From Cycas panzhihuaensis (taxonomy: Eukaryota > Cycadophyta): a stretch of DNA of 64,000 nt. Under the pieces are notes generated by a model that was not told where the DNA came from, searched no databases, and saw nothing but the letters and a program-made list of their open reading frames with translations. The position numbers and the translations under genes are program-made. This document shows positions 11,004 through 23,199 of this stretch, piece after piece; the stretch's first letter is position 1; every line of letters starts with the position of its first letter. The DNA is taken from assembly GCA_023213395.1 (NCBI GenBank), contig CM041465.1, positions 95,425,741-95,489,740 on the forward strand, written 5' to 3'.

Positions 11004-13261
11004 TTATATAAGAGTTGTGATCAAATTATAACATGATATTAGAGCTGTGATCAAATTTTAACATGGTACATAGTTTATACAAGCAAATACTTTATTATTT
11101 CACCAGTTTTATAAAGTTTATTAATATTTTTATATAGTTTTTTGCTAATATTTAGCTATTTTTGATACGTATGATCTATTTAATCACAGTTTTCTTTAGG
11201 TTTTTGTAAATATAGTGTGCACATTTATTCTAGCATTTCTAGTCATCTATAGCCTCTTACAACAACTTATTCACTCATTTGCACTCATCTAGGATTTGGA
11301 TCTAAGTTTTCTGAAGAAAATGAATGAAAAATCATGTTTTTCATTCACTATAACCCTAATATTAATCAAATTCTAACATGATATTAAAGCTGTGATCAAA
11401 TTCTAATAGATTCTAAGCTTATGGTTATTTCTTCTTGTGGTAGCTTTATTTGTCATTTTGGAAGTCCTAAATCCATTCTTACATCTTGTTAGAAGAGATT
11501 TGAGGTGGTTTCAGGCTTTATTTTGCTCAGTTGGGCTCTCGCAACCCCATAGACTTCCACAGCTCTGTTCTCATTAATACAAGCTTATTTTTCAACTCAT
11601 GATTATGTCTATTTTTCTAGATTTTTGTCCCATTCTGAGTCCATTTGATTTCTCGTTAGGGTTTTGCACTTCTGCTTTGGTTTGTCGTTTTTACGCATAA
11701 GTCACACAAGCCTTAAAAAAGGTACCTGCACTATTTCTACGATATCTCTGCAATCGTTTATCTGATTTATAAACTATCTAAAGTGTCCAAAAGCTGATTT
11801 AGATCTCTACATCTTGGATCCTTATTTTCTTAATTTGAGCCATTATTTATAGAGTTTAATTAGGTCAAATATGACCTTCATTTATTGTTCATATTTTATT
11901 AGCCATAAACATGTCTTTTCACTATTTCGTTAATAACTTAGGTTCTACAGCTCTGTTTCTTGAGCTGTCTAAACCGTTGGAAAGGGTTTTCAAATCTCTT
12001 TATAATGAAATAGTTTTTACCTTATTCTAGCATCATTTTATAAGTTATTAAAATTTCTAAAGTTAAAGCTCTATTTCAGTTCTTATTAAATATTTTTTGA
12101 GATAATTTGAGCCAAATTTTCTTTCCAACTGAATATATTTGATTGATATTTATTCACTAACCAATTATTAATGATATTTACTGGTGGTTATAAGATTTAC
12201 AAGCTATTTTATAGTTTGGTAGCTTTATTTTTTGGCTTCTAGAGTAGTAGGAGCCCTATTATATTCAAAAGCTATAATCGGGTACCTCTAACCTCATTTC
12301 TTTACATCATCTTTCATTATAAAGTTTCTTATATACATCCTTGTTGAAAAGATTATAAGTCATTTATATTCATCATTTTGGAAAATGATTAATAGTTTAG
12401 TCTTCATTTCAAAATCTAATTTGCTTTAAGCATTATTTAGTTATCTTAATGAAGATTGATTAACTATCTCGATTAAAAGTATTTGAAGCTTGAAAAGATC
12501 ATCTCCTTGTTTCAATTGCTTCTTATTATTTCATTGAATACATTCTCATTGAAAGTGCACTGAAAACTATTTAAAAATACTTATTTTAAGGAGCTTCCTC
12601 ATTTTTAATTACATAAGAAAAACTTCATCTTATTTCTTGGTTAAGCTACTTTGCATTAAACCATTCAATTGAAAAATCATATATATATTTTCTAGCTTTT
12701 TTTCTTTCAAGAAAGTTGCTTACTTTATGTTTCAAGGAGCATATTTCATAATTATCTGTATAATTTCTTTTATTTAAAAAGGCTTATTTGATAGTTACTT
12801 ATCCTTGATAAGGAATTAAAATTAGAAGATCGCTTTGCTCCATTTCAACTTTGAAAAGTATTTCAAGTTGTACTTCATTGTATTAACATATTATTGCTTT
12901 CTTTGAAGCTCACTTTTGAAGTCTTATAAGAATTAATCTACAAATAACATTTATTAAAATGATATAATTTCTATTATTATCAAGTTATTTATGATTTATA
13001 AAAGCAGCCATTTAAAAATTATTTATATATATTTTAAGTTCTTTGACTCTCATGTGAAAGGCACATTCAAAATAAGTTAAGGCCATCTCCATCATATTTG
13101 AAAGCTCAAACACATTACATTACATTATATTGCTCCTTAATTTTTAAGACTCATATATATCCTCTAAAAGGCTTATCTTATTTTGAGAGAAAACATCTAT
13201 ATTATATTGATTAAGGAGTTATAGCTCTTATTTTATTAAATGTCATGATTCATTGATTATA
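11004..13261. other. Long leader of element D, no gene
   Basis: AT-rich (mostly T-rich) sequence. A PBS-like motif, ATGATATTA(G/A)AGCTGTGATC, occurs at 11033 and 11378, with a weaker copy at 11004. No protein coding is supported. Confidence 0.6.
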
Positions 13262-13960
13262 ATGGCTATAAATAATATTAACTCTAGGTTTCCCATACTT
13301 GATGGGATAAATTTTCAGATTTAGAGATATACGTTGAAATCAAACTTTATTAAAATTACCTTTGAAAATTTTTAGAATATGGTTACCTAATGAATGAACC
13401 AAACTGTAGAGAAAACCTAGAAAAAGATAATGAAGTCCTAGCACTAATACTCTATACCATAGATGATGATATACTTACTTATATTTATGATATAACCACA
13501 TTTAAATTTGTTTGGAATACCCTTGATTCTCTTTATAAAGGAAAATTTCTAGATTTAAGTAAATTTAACTATATTGATGATGTATTTTGTGTGAGACAGA
13601 TAATAAAATAAGTATTTCTTAATGAAAGTCTAATGTGGCATGTAATGTTGAAGATTCCAATAAGATTAATGAAAATAATGATATATTTGATAAGACTTCA
13701 TGCACATCTAACCTGATTGATCCTCATCAAAAGGATGAACTCAAAGATAAAGGCACTCATATTCATTTGAAACAACTCACACCTACATTTAGACCATAAT
13801 TTATTGAAGACTATATAGGAAGAACAATGGTGCAAATTGATGACCACTTCAAAGTTAATGATGAAGCTACAAGATATAAGTACAATCATTTCATCAAAGT
13901 ATTCCTAAAGCATCTATACCACAAGTTTAAGGAGAAGTAGAAGATGAACATGATGAATAT
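13262..13960 (+). pseudogene. copia-like gag fragment (element D)
   Basis: The frame starts near ATGGCTATAAATAAT (about 13262) and reads a gag N-terminus with a sugar-transport-like pattern (FPILDGINFQI, then a stop). The open part 13390-13611 continues ENLEKDNEVLALILYTIDDD and VWNTLDSLYKGKFLD, like the gag (UBN2/DUF4219-type) domain of Ty1-copia elements. Stops fall where Trp or Gln would be expected. The polypurine tract follows within about 10 bp of the end of the region, so there is no room for a pol gene. Confidence 0.7.
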
Positions 13961-13961
13961 T

Positions 13962-13970
13962 AAGGGGGAG
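13962..13970 (+). other. Polypurine tract of element D
   Basis: AAGGGGGAG lies 8 bp before the right LTR start (TG at 13979), the typical plus-strand primer of plant copia elements. Confidence 0.8.
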
Positions 13971-13978
13971 TATAATGG

Positions 13979-14297
13979 TGTTAATATTCCTCACCTAACT
14001 TCCACCTTAGAAGCATATGACCACACACTTCTTTATGGTAAGTAAGGTAAGATTATTTTTTTGTGCACTATCATGATTCTATATTATTTTGAATTGGAAA
14101 TTAAAGAGGCTTCTCTCCTTCCTAAAATATATATATCTTATGAGATTCTAAAACCTGGTGTTCATCAACACCAACATCTCTTTGGAAATCTAATGTACTC
14201 TCTTTCACAATGGGTTAATACAATGCTATTTCACAAGCTTACTTTGAATATGGTTTGAGTTACATGTATTTACCTACTACTTTGAGAAATTCTAATA
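13979..14297 (+). repeat. Element D right LTR
   Basis: Direct repeat of 10686-11003, beginning TG. The end is uncertain because a PBS-like stretch (TATCGGAGCTGTAATT) follows directly. Confidence 0.8.
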
Positions 14298-14344
14298 TTG
14301 TATCGGAGCTGTAATTAAATTCTAATAGATTCTAAGTTTGGATG

Positions 14345-15354
14345 TCGATGCAACAACATCTTCTTCTCATGTCTATTTAACCATGTCATAAAGAAAGAAG
14401 ATCAAGAGAAAGATGATGAAGCATTAACACGCGTATCATGTGTAACTAAAGTCAAAGAAGTATTTAATGGGGGATTGATAATGGAAGGAACCATTGCATT
14501 TACCCGTGAGGGTAAACACAAAACCTATGAAAAATAAGCATGAACAGGAGGAAAGGCATTTGTATCAATAAGCCTAGTCATAGATGGGCCTCCATGAGAT
14601 ACAATGGAAAGGGAAGTCCTTTCTTCATTAAGAATAAAAGAAGAAGCCAAAGCTAATCAGTCGAGTCTAAAGAAACAAAAATAGATGGGGAACATAATGA
14701 CAAAGGAACAATCTCAACCAAATCCACATCCTTTATTTTTAAATGAGTAGAAGGAGCTTCGATGGTAAAGTGTTGACCTAAACTAAGTGATTGAAAGAAG
14801 TGCTATGAAGAGTTCGAGGATTTACTAAGTTCTAAAAAAGTCTTAATAAAAGGAACTAATTATTTAATAGGTTTCAACTTTCGCTTAATGATTTTCAATT
14901 ATCCCGCATGGATGAACTTAAGTTCACTAAAGAGGGAAGAACAAACTACTAACATTTGGGTAATCCATGGTCTATCTAAAAGAATATTATACTCTAAGTT
15001 AAGATCGATAATAATAAGCCTAATAAGAATTGTCTTTTCTTCTAACGTAAGAGGAAGAGTGACTTGACCTAAGAGTACCTTCTAATTCTTATTATACCCT
15101 TGGTAAATCCGCTCACATAGATCAAAAATTAAAATCTCTATATCCTCAATAAGATGAAAAGGAACTACATTGATAGATGATCCCTCATCGATTATAACTC
15201 GCTTAATATTAATGTCATCTTTTATGATTTCAATATAAAAGAGAGGTATGTCATTCGACGCATGAGCAGAATGACTAGACAAGGTAGCTAAGTTAAAAGA
15301 AAGCATAGAGGTAAATGAAGAAACTATCACAGGAACTCCCAATACATCAAACAA
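14345..15354 (-). pseudogene. Aspartic protease and post-protease linker, decayed (element E)
   Basis: On the minus strand 15354-15082 reads IIDEGSSINVVPFHLIEDI followed by CERIYQGYNKN, aligning with the protease of element A (VVDSGSSVNTMPLRVMKEL ... PWRCQGYN). The active-site triplet D-T/S-G reads D-E-G here. Further 3' the linker is recognisable (EYNILLDRPWI at about 14960) down to the junction with element D near 14345. Stops are frequent, mostly TAG. Confidence 0.85.
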
Positions 15355-15357
15355 GAG

Positions 15358-18172
15358 CTAACGTTTCTTAGGGTAACACTTCAACAAATCAATAACTAAT
15401 ATACCAGCTAGAATTATCTTTAGTTCCTCTACTGATGAGAAAGATCTATCTTTTATACTGGAGGGAATATACCTAAACCTAATGGGACGCATGGGTACTA
15501 AAGGTAAAGAGTCAGGGTTCTTCGCCATCAAATCATTAGATGATTTAGATGGACCTACACTCTTTGTTGTCTCCACCATGTTTATTGTTCTCTTGGTATC
15601 ACCACCTTTAGGAGGTGGATGAGATTGATTGTTAGTTCTTTTTGTTAAAGGATTTGAGGGAGGGGTAGTCTTCTTTAATGATTTAGAGCTTGAAGGTTCA
15701 CTTTCATTATCTTGAACCTGCATTTCCTTACCTTTATCATCTTTACTTGTTTTCTCATTATATTAAGGTAACATATCCTTATGGATCATTTGGTCTTGGG
15801 GTGACTTAGAGAAGTGGCTTGGTTGGATATATGTATTTTGAGTTATATTTTGAATGTTACAGCACTCACTTCTACCATGTGCATTGGTTTGATGGTATGA
15901 GCACCATTTCGTCTTTCTAAAGGAAGGAGGAGGTGGAGGAGGAGTTTATTTCTTCTTTCCTTTAGTGAGATGGATAACTTTGGTCTCCTGTGAATGCTGA
16001 CTATGAGAAGGACCATTAACAGGCAACTTAGTATTAATCGTATGCTCTAATGATCTGATTGAAGAAGTTAAGTGATCATAAGTGGGTTTAGAATGTGAAG
16101 CCTTTATTGTTTGGATTATTTCTTTAAAAGGCATAGGTTTTCCAACCTTCTTGATACTCACTTAGATTTTGAACATTTCTAAGGCCAAGCAATGATCAAC
16201 CACTTCTTTATACATTTGAGGACCAAGTTTTGGGACTTGTAGGTGTACATAGGGTCTTAAAGCATTAGTAAATAGGTTGAATAGTAGGCTAGGATCAAGA
16301 CGTAAGTGACAAGCATGTGCTCGGTCTTGAAATCTTCTAACAAAGTCTCTTGAGCTCTCATCATGGTTCTGCTTGATGACTAATAAAGATTTAATGCATA
16401 ATTTAAAGGGTCTCGCTACATCAAAATAGTTAATAAAGGAATCAACTAATTATTAGAATAAGAAGATGGAAGTTGAAGGAAGATGGTAAAACCACTTCAA
16501 GGCATCGCCTTAAAGTGATTTAGGGAATAGACACACCATGACGTAATCATATAGAATGAAATTCATATAAGCAAGTGCTAATGCTTATATATGAGAAGCA
16601 GGATCTTGAGAAGAGTCACTAGAGAATTTAGGCAACTTAGGAAGAAAAGGAGGTATAGGAGATAGAAGGATCTCGCATGAGAATGGGGACTTCATGTAAT
16701 CGAAGAAAGGTCTCATTGGCCTTAACATAGTAGAACATTAAGGTAAAGAGGACAGATAGGGAATAGATGAATGAAGAGGTTGTTGTAAGTGTTATTGTTG
16801 TTATGGTTGTGAAGCAGCACGAGATGGAAAGGTAGAGGGGGGATTAAACCATACTGCAGGGTTAGCCATAAAGTTGGTTTAGGGTATAGAATATTATGTA
16901 AAGATTGGATTGAAAGCGGTAAAAGGATTAACTTGTGGAGTAGGCCTAAGAACATGTGAAGAGGAGGTGGGATTATAAGTTCTCAAGGTTTGTAATTGAC
17001 TAGTTGAAGTATGAGGATGGATAGAATGAGTATGAGCAATATGTTTAGAAGAGGGAATCATGTTAGACACTCTAGGAGATGATAGATGAGGTATAGCACC
17101 ATGAGATAAAATTGTATACAATGTGTGAGGGGGTAATTGAGTGGTGGAGTATAAAGATTAGATTGAAAGTGATAAAAGGATTAACTTGTGGAGTAGGCCT
17201 AAGAACATATAAAGAGGAAGTGGGATTATAAGTTCTCAAAGCTTATAATTGACTAGTTGAAGTATGAGGACGCATAGAATGAGTATGAGCAATATGTTAA
17301 GAAGAGGGAATCATGTTAGATGCTCTAGAAGATGATGGGTGAGGTCTAATACCATGAGATAAAATCGTATGCAATGTGTGAGGGGGTAATTGAATGGTGG
17401 AAGAAATAGAATAAGAAGAGGCAACTTTAGTAGTGTAAGAGCATATAGATTGTAGATTAGGTGAAGTCATAACCACTTGACTAGAAGTAAATGCATGAGA
17501 AGCATTAGGATTGCCATGGACAGGAACGATATTGGTACCTTCATACATAGAAGATATGGTATGAGGAGAGTGGATCTGAACTTGTTGTCTAGAAGGACAG
17601 TGGTGGGGCTGTAAATGAGTTGGCTTGTAGTCATTCCCTTCCTCTAAACGAGGAGAGTAGGATCTCAACAAAAGTCTAGGTGAATGAGGGTAAGAAAGAT
17701 GAGGAGATCGAATGGAATCCGGTGGGGGATCTACATATATTGACTCATAATCCTCACCCAAAGGATTAATGTGAAGATGTTATGGTAGGGATGCCATAGT
17801 GTGAGTCTCTAGGTAAAATGGATCTTGGAAACCAAGCATGTATAATGGAGTAGGAATCCTAGTGAGAACCAGCTTAAAGAATTATGAATGTGATTAATCA
17901 TAAGGTGGTTCTTCTTATGCAAACGAGGGATCTACAAAAGAAGGATCATCATGGTATTGAGAGGGTTCAAGATATCCTTGCTCCACAGATACATCATACG
18001 ATTAGGCTGAATCTTCAGGAGGATAAACGTAAGTGTTATGAGCCTAAAGTTCTAAAGATTTAACATAAGATAATGAGACTTCTTTACTGAAGTGTGAAGA
18101 ATGTGCTTAAGGATCTGACGTAAGGCCTTAGAGCCTCAAGGACCATGTAGGGGTAGGTGTTATATTTTCCAT
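15358..18172 (-). pseudogene. Gag, decayed, with internal tandem duplication (element E)
   Basis: The likely start is the Met codon at 18170-18172 (MENITPTPTW). A Pro/Ser/His-rich N-terminal half (17761-16720) is followed by the retrotransposon gag core at about 16180-16480 (SRDFVRRFQDRAHACHL, like NRDFVRQFHDLLH in A). The zinc knuckle is at about 15870-15915 (WCSYHQTNAHGRSEC; C-X2-H-X4-H-X4-C). The end joins the protease (FRYIPSSIKDRSFSSVEELK). A 253-bp tandem duplication (16900-17404) is not a multiple of three and disrupts the frame. Gag packages the element RNA. Confidence 0.85.
16900..17404. repeat. 253-bp tandem duplication inside element E gag
   Basis: Copies begin at 16900 (AAAGATTGGATTGAAAG) and 17153 (AAAGATTAGATTGAAAG) and stay similar for about 250 bp, ending near GAGGGGGTAATTGA(G/A)TGGTGGA. 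The translated copies share LSHG-PH-SS-R-SNMIPSS. Confidence 0.9.
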
Positions 18173-19387
18173 TGCTTTGAAAAGAAATTAAATGGTAACT
18201 CTCTAGTATGGTCATTAGAAAGATGATGTCTCTTAGGTGGACCTAAACTAGATTTCTTTTGGTCCATGAATGAAATATTTCCTTTGTTTCAACTAAGACT
18301 AGAAGATACAAGGTTTAAGAAAACCTAAGTAATTAACTTTGCCCAACTCCTAAGAAGGAGTCTTCACCTAGTTATGCCATCAAGTAAGGTATGCATAAGG
18401 AATGTGATGAAAGGTTTACATATATGGGGGTGGTAGAATCCACTAACTTACATAACGAGATAAACGAGTTCTAGATTCGAAGTTACTCTGATAATATTTT
18501 CTATATCCTTCCTAGGGACTCCTATCCTTTGATCCTTTCAACTTTTTAAGTTTTATTTAGATAAAGGGAAAGGATTAAGCAAATAGATTTTTTTTTTTTT
18601 ATGTGTGTTTTTTACTTTGTTTATTATTATTATTTTTGTTCAACAAAATGAAACAATATAAACGTATACAATCTATGAAGCAATAAGGCCTATTCTACAT
18701 TTAACCAATAAGCAAAAGAAATTAGAACTAGATGTATACAATGTATTTTTGTCTTTTTCCACTTTAGAGATAAAGCACATTAATGCAAATATGAAACTAT
18801 CCTTTTGAATACAACATGTGCACTTTATTATAAAATATAAAGTTCTAACAAGAGATACAACACACCATGCAATTGCTCTATACAAACTTTCAAAGAATTT
18901 GACAATATGTAAAACTAATTAAAAGATTCTTATGTCACATATATACAGTCTTTTCTTTGAACAAATGTTCTATGATACAAAGGAGAGGCTTTCAAAGACG
19001 TATTACTATTGTTTAAAATAATTTTTTAGACCTTTAAAGTTGCATGTAAATAATAAGACTTTAATAGCCATCCTTGCACAAGATACTAGCCATACAACCT
19101 TAAAGATTCTATCTCAATTAGAGCAAGAAAGATTCTAAAAGGATCCTTAAATCTCTCGTGGTCTAAAAACTCAACCATACATTTTATTCAATACTTTAAA
19201 TTTTCTTTTCAAAGGATGAAAGCAATCTTAAGAGTAAAATCAAGTAAACAATGAAATTATAAAATCAAAACTTCTTTCATAATGCAAAAGTCCACCTCAA
19301 AATGGTTCTTTTCTTTCGATTGATCAATTCTTTTTAACTTTCTCCTTTAGAACAAGTAAAGGAAGAGAAAGGACAAGTAACAAGGGC
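18173..19387. other. Probable leader and part of 5' LTR of element E, no gene
   Basis: AT-rich, with a T run at 18588-18600 followed by ATT-rich sequence. A start of the decayed LTR near 18386 is inferred by spacing from element A. No coding region is supported. The sequence resumes at 24696 after the Copia-1 insertion. Confidence 0.4.
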
Positions 19388-19392
19388 TAAAC

Positions 19393-20038
19393 TATTAAGA
19401 ATACAAGGTCCCAACCCTTTAACCGCCACCAAGATCTATTGCATTCTTGCAACTAGTTACAGAAATTAAAACTTAAAATTACATGCTAGTTCTAAAATCA
19501 GAGATAATACAATAACATGAAAATGAAAGCCAGGCATCACATATGCACCCGATATAACGTGGTAAAACCTTAGTAGTGTGCTAGGAAAACATCTACACAG
19601 GAAAGGTATCGATCTTTATTACTGTAGAATGGATAAATAATATATCTTAGTAGCAGAGTACTCTCTAAAATAATAACCAACTGCCACCCTTATCACAGTA
19701 CATTACATTACATACAACATAATAAAAAAAGCCCTAAAATGGGCTACATGAGAGGGACATCCAAGGCATGAATTTCAACCGTAGAATCTAGGGTATTTGT
19801 ATTGAATGACCATGATTCTCTTTATATTTTAATATGGTTTACAGAGCTAATTTTTTGGGTCGGGGGTTACCGCCCCCCGAAGCCCCTCTTAACGGGGGGC
19901 ATTCCAACCCCCCACACCCCCTGGCCAAGGGGGGCTCCCGTCCCCCTTGGAACCCCCCAAGAAAGATTTGGGGGGGAAACTGTGCCAAAAACATTCCAAA
20001 ATTTTAGCCCCAAAATATTGTTGTCACAATATCCAACA
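19393..20038 (-). repeat. Copia-1 3' LTR (left)
   Basis: 646 bp, matching 24061-24690. The minus-strand end is TGTTGGATATTG; the other end is TTCTTAATA, where TTCTTAACA is expected. It includes a strongly G/C-run-rich block at 19855-19975. Confidence 0.96.
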
Positions 20039-20086
20039 ATCTCTATCTTGACAATAATTTACCCGGCACCTTTCCTGGACCCTTCA

Positions 20087-20452
20087 TCATCTTTTCTGCA
20101 AGCCAAGATAAGTCAAACACCATTTAAACTTCTCTAATGGTACTAGTTTTGTGAATATATCAACACAATTCTGATTGGTGTGAATCTTCTCAAGTGCCAC
20201 TCCACCTGCTTCCACAACCTGTCTAACAAAATGGTACTTAAGAGCAATATGCTTTATTTTACTGTGATAAGTTGGATTCTTAGCTACGTAAATGCCACTT
20301 TGACTGTCACAAAATACCTTTACATTTTCCTGTCTCCTTCCAAGCTCAACCAATAGACCCTGTAACCATATTGATTCTTTATAAGCATGTGCTACAGCAA
20401 TATATTCAGCTTCCGTAGTTGATAGTGCAATTGTGCTCTGCAATTTGGACAT
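20087..20452 (-). pseudogene. Copia-1 RNase H
   Basis: A 121-aa open piece carries the copia RNase H signature: LSTTEAEYIAVAHAYKESIW, VFCDSQSGIYVAKNPTYHSK, KHIALKYHFVRQ and the terminal CVDIFTKLVPLEKF. Catalytic Asp/Glu positions are visible (STTEAEY, FCDSQ). It belongs to the same polyprotein as 20552-21664 but is separated by a stop near 20535-20552. RNase H removes the RNA strand during reverse transcription. Confidence 0.93.
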
Positions 20453-20551
20453 CCAACTAACTGGACCATTTGCAAGAGTGAAAACATAACCTAAAGTAGA
20501 TCTTCTTTTATCTAAATCTCCTGTAAAGTCTGAATCAACATATCCACAAAT

Positions 20552-21700
20552 CTAATTATCTATACCTCCAAAGGTGATGGAGTAGTCACTTGTGCCTCTC
20601 AAATACTGAAGAACCCATTTCACTACAACCCAATGTTCCTTACCTGGATTTGCCATAAACCTGCTAACTACATAGACTGCATGTGAAATATTAGGTCTTG
20701 TATAAACCATGGCATACATCAAACTTCCTACTGCATTGGCATAAGGCACACGAGACATATAAACCTTTTCTTCTTCACTACTAGGACTCATATTCGAAGA
20801 AAGCTTGAAGTGGGAAGCCAAAGGGATACTCACTAGTTTCACATTTTCCATACCAAACCTGGTTAGCACCATCTCCACATATTTCTGCTGTGATAACCAT
20901 AGCTTACCATTTTTCATGTCTTTATGTATCTCCATGCTTAAGATTTATTTTGCAGCTCCTAGATCCTTCGTATTAAAAGTCTTAGCCAATTAAGCCTTTA
21001 GCTTATTGATTTCCTCCATGCTCTTGCTTGCAATCAGTATGTCATCAACATATAGTACCAAGATAATGAATAAGCCATTGCCCATAAATTTAAAGTAAAC
21101 ACAATGATCATACTCACTTCTTTTAAAATTTTGGCTCCCTATGAAAGCATCAAACTTCTTATACCACTGCCTAGGTGATTTCTTTAGGCCATACAATGAT
21201 TTCCTGAGCCTGCAAATAAGTCTTTTTCTGCCATCCTGTACAAACCCTTCTAGTTGATCCATATAGATCTCCTCATCTAAGTCTCCATGTAGAAAAGCTA
21301 TTTTTACATCTAACTGCTCCAACTCCAAATCAAGAGAAGCTACTAATGCTAACAACACTTGAATTGAAACAAGTTTGACAACTAGTGAAAAGATCTTATG
21401 AAAGTCAATACCTACTTTATGTGCATAGCCTTTAGCGACCAATCTTGCCCTATATTTATCAACCTTTCCATCAACATCTGTTTTCATCTTAAAAACCCAT
21501 CTACAACTAACAGTCTTCGTGCCATGTGGAAGTTCTACCAAGTCCCATGAATTATTTTTCTTCAATGCATCTATCTCTTCCTGCATAGCCTTCTTCCACT
21601 TCTTACTAAGGATATCATATACTGCTTCTTGATAACATATAGGCTCACCATCATTAGAAACCAAAGCAATAGAAGTAGACGGGTTATACTTGTCAAGTGG
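20552..21700 (-). pseudogene. Copia-1 reverse transcriptase
   Basis: The RT is split into two open pieces (21664-20990 and 20935-20552) with a small break between. Landmarks are CRWVFKMKTDVDGKV, ARLVAKGYAHKVGIDFHKIF, LEQLDVKIAFLHGDLDEEIY, KSLYGLKKSPRQWYKKFD and the catalytic VLYVDDILIASK. The second piece continues with YVEMVLTRFGMENVK and AVGSLMYAMVYTRPNISHAV. The YVDD box is intact, so decay lies in the frame rather than the active site. The arrangement INT before RT identifies Ty1-copia. Confidence 0.95.
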
Positions 21701-21793
21701 ATGACTAACTCATGTAGATGTTCTAACTATTGGTAGAGGAGTGTTCACATACTCCTGTAAATCTGTTGTAGATTCATCTTCAGAAAGATCTTC

Positions 21794-23199
21794 CTAATCT
21801 TTTGATTCCAAAGATGGTTGGGCTTCAAACTTGACCTGTTGATGTTCATCTTTCTGTTCCTGTTTCACTTCAACTTCTACACTGTCTGGTTTTAGAAAGG
21901 GAGACTCATCAAATACAACATCTCTATTAATGGTGATTTTGTGGGCAGTAGGATCCCGTAACCTGTATCCCTTCACACCATCTTTATTACCATAACCAAC
22001 AAAGATACATTTCTTGGATTTTGGGTCAACTTTGAATGTTTACTTTTATCAGTCCAAGCATAAGCATCACAACAAAAAACTCTCAAATTTAAATAGTCAC
22101 ATAGATGTCCAGTCCATACCTCTTCAGGAATCTTACAGTTTATTACAAGTGATGGTGACCTGTTTACCAGATAGCAAGATGTTTGAACAGCTTCCGCCCA
22201 CAAGCCCTACTGCACTCCAACATTACTTAGCATGCTTCTTGCTCTTTCCAAGAGTGCCCTATTCATGCGCTCAACAATGTCATTTTACTGTGGAGTATAG
22301 CTAGTGGTCTTATGTCTTTTGATCTTAGCTTCTCTGCAATAGTTCTCAAACTCCAAGGAGTTGAACTCACCTCCATTGTCAGTTCTTAAACATTTGATTG
22401 TCTTACCAGTGTTGTTCTCAACTAGAGCCTTGAACTACTTAAACACACTAAAAACTTCAGATTTCCTTTTCAAAAAATAGACCCATACCTTCCTAGAGTA
22501 ATCATTTATAAATCTGATAAAATACAATGATCCTCCACAAGATATTTTAGGGGCTGGTCCCCACACATCTGAATGTATGTAATCCAGAACTCCTTTACTA
22601 GTGTGACTGCCTGCTTTAAACCTGGGTCTACATTGTTTTCTAAAAACACAATGTTTACAGAAAGCCAAATCTGAAAGTTGTAAGTTAGGAAGTAACTTAC
22701 GGTTTATCAACACCTTAAGTCCTCTCTCAATCATGTGCCCAAGTCTCTGATGCCATAACTGAGCTAGATCTTCTGCAGTCTTTGATGTTGTAGCTGCTTG
22801 GCTGACATCTGTACTTCCCACTAAAATGTAGAGATTTCCTTTCTCTAAAGCTTTCATAACAACCAAGGCACCCTTTGACACCTTTAGGACTCCTTCATGA
22901 CCTGTATACTTAAAACCACCTGAATCTAGTTCACCCAAGAAAATCAGATTCCTTTTCAGATCAGGTACATGTCTAACCTTAGTTAATGTTTTGACTACCC
23001 CATCAAACATCTTAATTTTGATGCTTCCAATGCCCATTGTCTTACAAGAAACTTCATTTCCCATAAGCACATCACCACCATCAAGAGGTTGGTATGATGA
23101 GAACCAACTCTTGTGTGGACACGTGGTGCGAAGCACATGAATCTAATAACCAGTCATGGTGATAATAAGAAACATTACAAGCGACCAAGACATCATCAT
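21794..23199 (-). pseudogene. Copia-1 protease and integrase
   Basis: The protease motif lies near 23125-23145 (WLLDSCASHH). 23136-22435 continues through MLRTTCPHKSWFSS, HVPDLKRNLIFLGEL and the pre-integrase zinc module (LWHQRLGHM ... CKHCVFRKQ). The integrase core follows with the first Asp in HSDVWGPAPK and the next in FINDYSRKVWVYF. The Glu-containing block at about 22380-22203 is broken by shifts; WAEAVQTSCYLVNRSPS (22203-21973) and the post-core VFDESPF block (21976-21794) follow. Stops and shifts occur between the blocks. Confidence 0.93.

Larger units (their letters stand above)
10686..14340 (+). mobile_element. Element D: small non-autonomous copia-like LTR element
   Basis: Two diverged direct repeats of about 320 bp (10686-11003 and 13979-14297) flank about 3 kb. 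The right repeat starts TGTTAATATTCC directly after a polypurine tract (AAGGGGGAG, 13962-13970). PBS-like sequence ending AGAGCTGTGATC follows the left repeat. Only a gag fragment is found inside; no PR, INT or RT is seen. The element splits the protease-RT linker of element E, whose reading resumes on each side. No clear 5-bp target duplication is visible: sequence like that downstream of the left LTR continues past the right LTR to about 14340, so the right boundary is uncertain. Confidence 0.8.
6115..18172 (-). mobile_element. Element E: old Tat-like Ty3-gypsy body, interrupted by element D
   Basis: Read on the minus strand from about 18172 to 6115, the order is gag, protease, linker, RT, RNase H, integrase, then a separate archaeal-type RNase H. 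This order and the C-X2-H-X4-H-X4-C gag knuckle match the Tat group of plant Ty3-gypsy elements and the better-preserved element A at 26-38 kb. Each domain is recognisable, but stops and frameshifts occur throughout. The linker between protease and RT is split by element D (10686 to about 14340). A degenerate primer-site-like stretch near 18355-18385, at the spacing seen in element A, suggests that the 5' LTR starts near 18386. I could not identify a matching 3' LTR left of 6 kb. Confidence 0.85.

Noticed and set aside
10686-18172. Possibility that the minus-strand gypsy pieces on each side of element D are two different elements
   Set aside because: The linker between protease and RT continues on both sides of D in the order seen in gypsy A, so a single split element is simpler.
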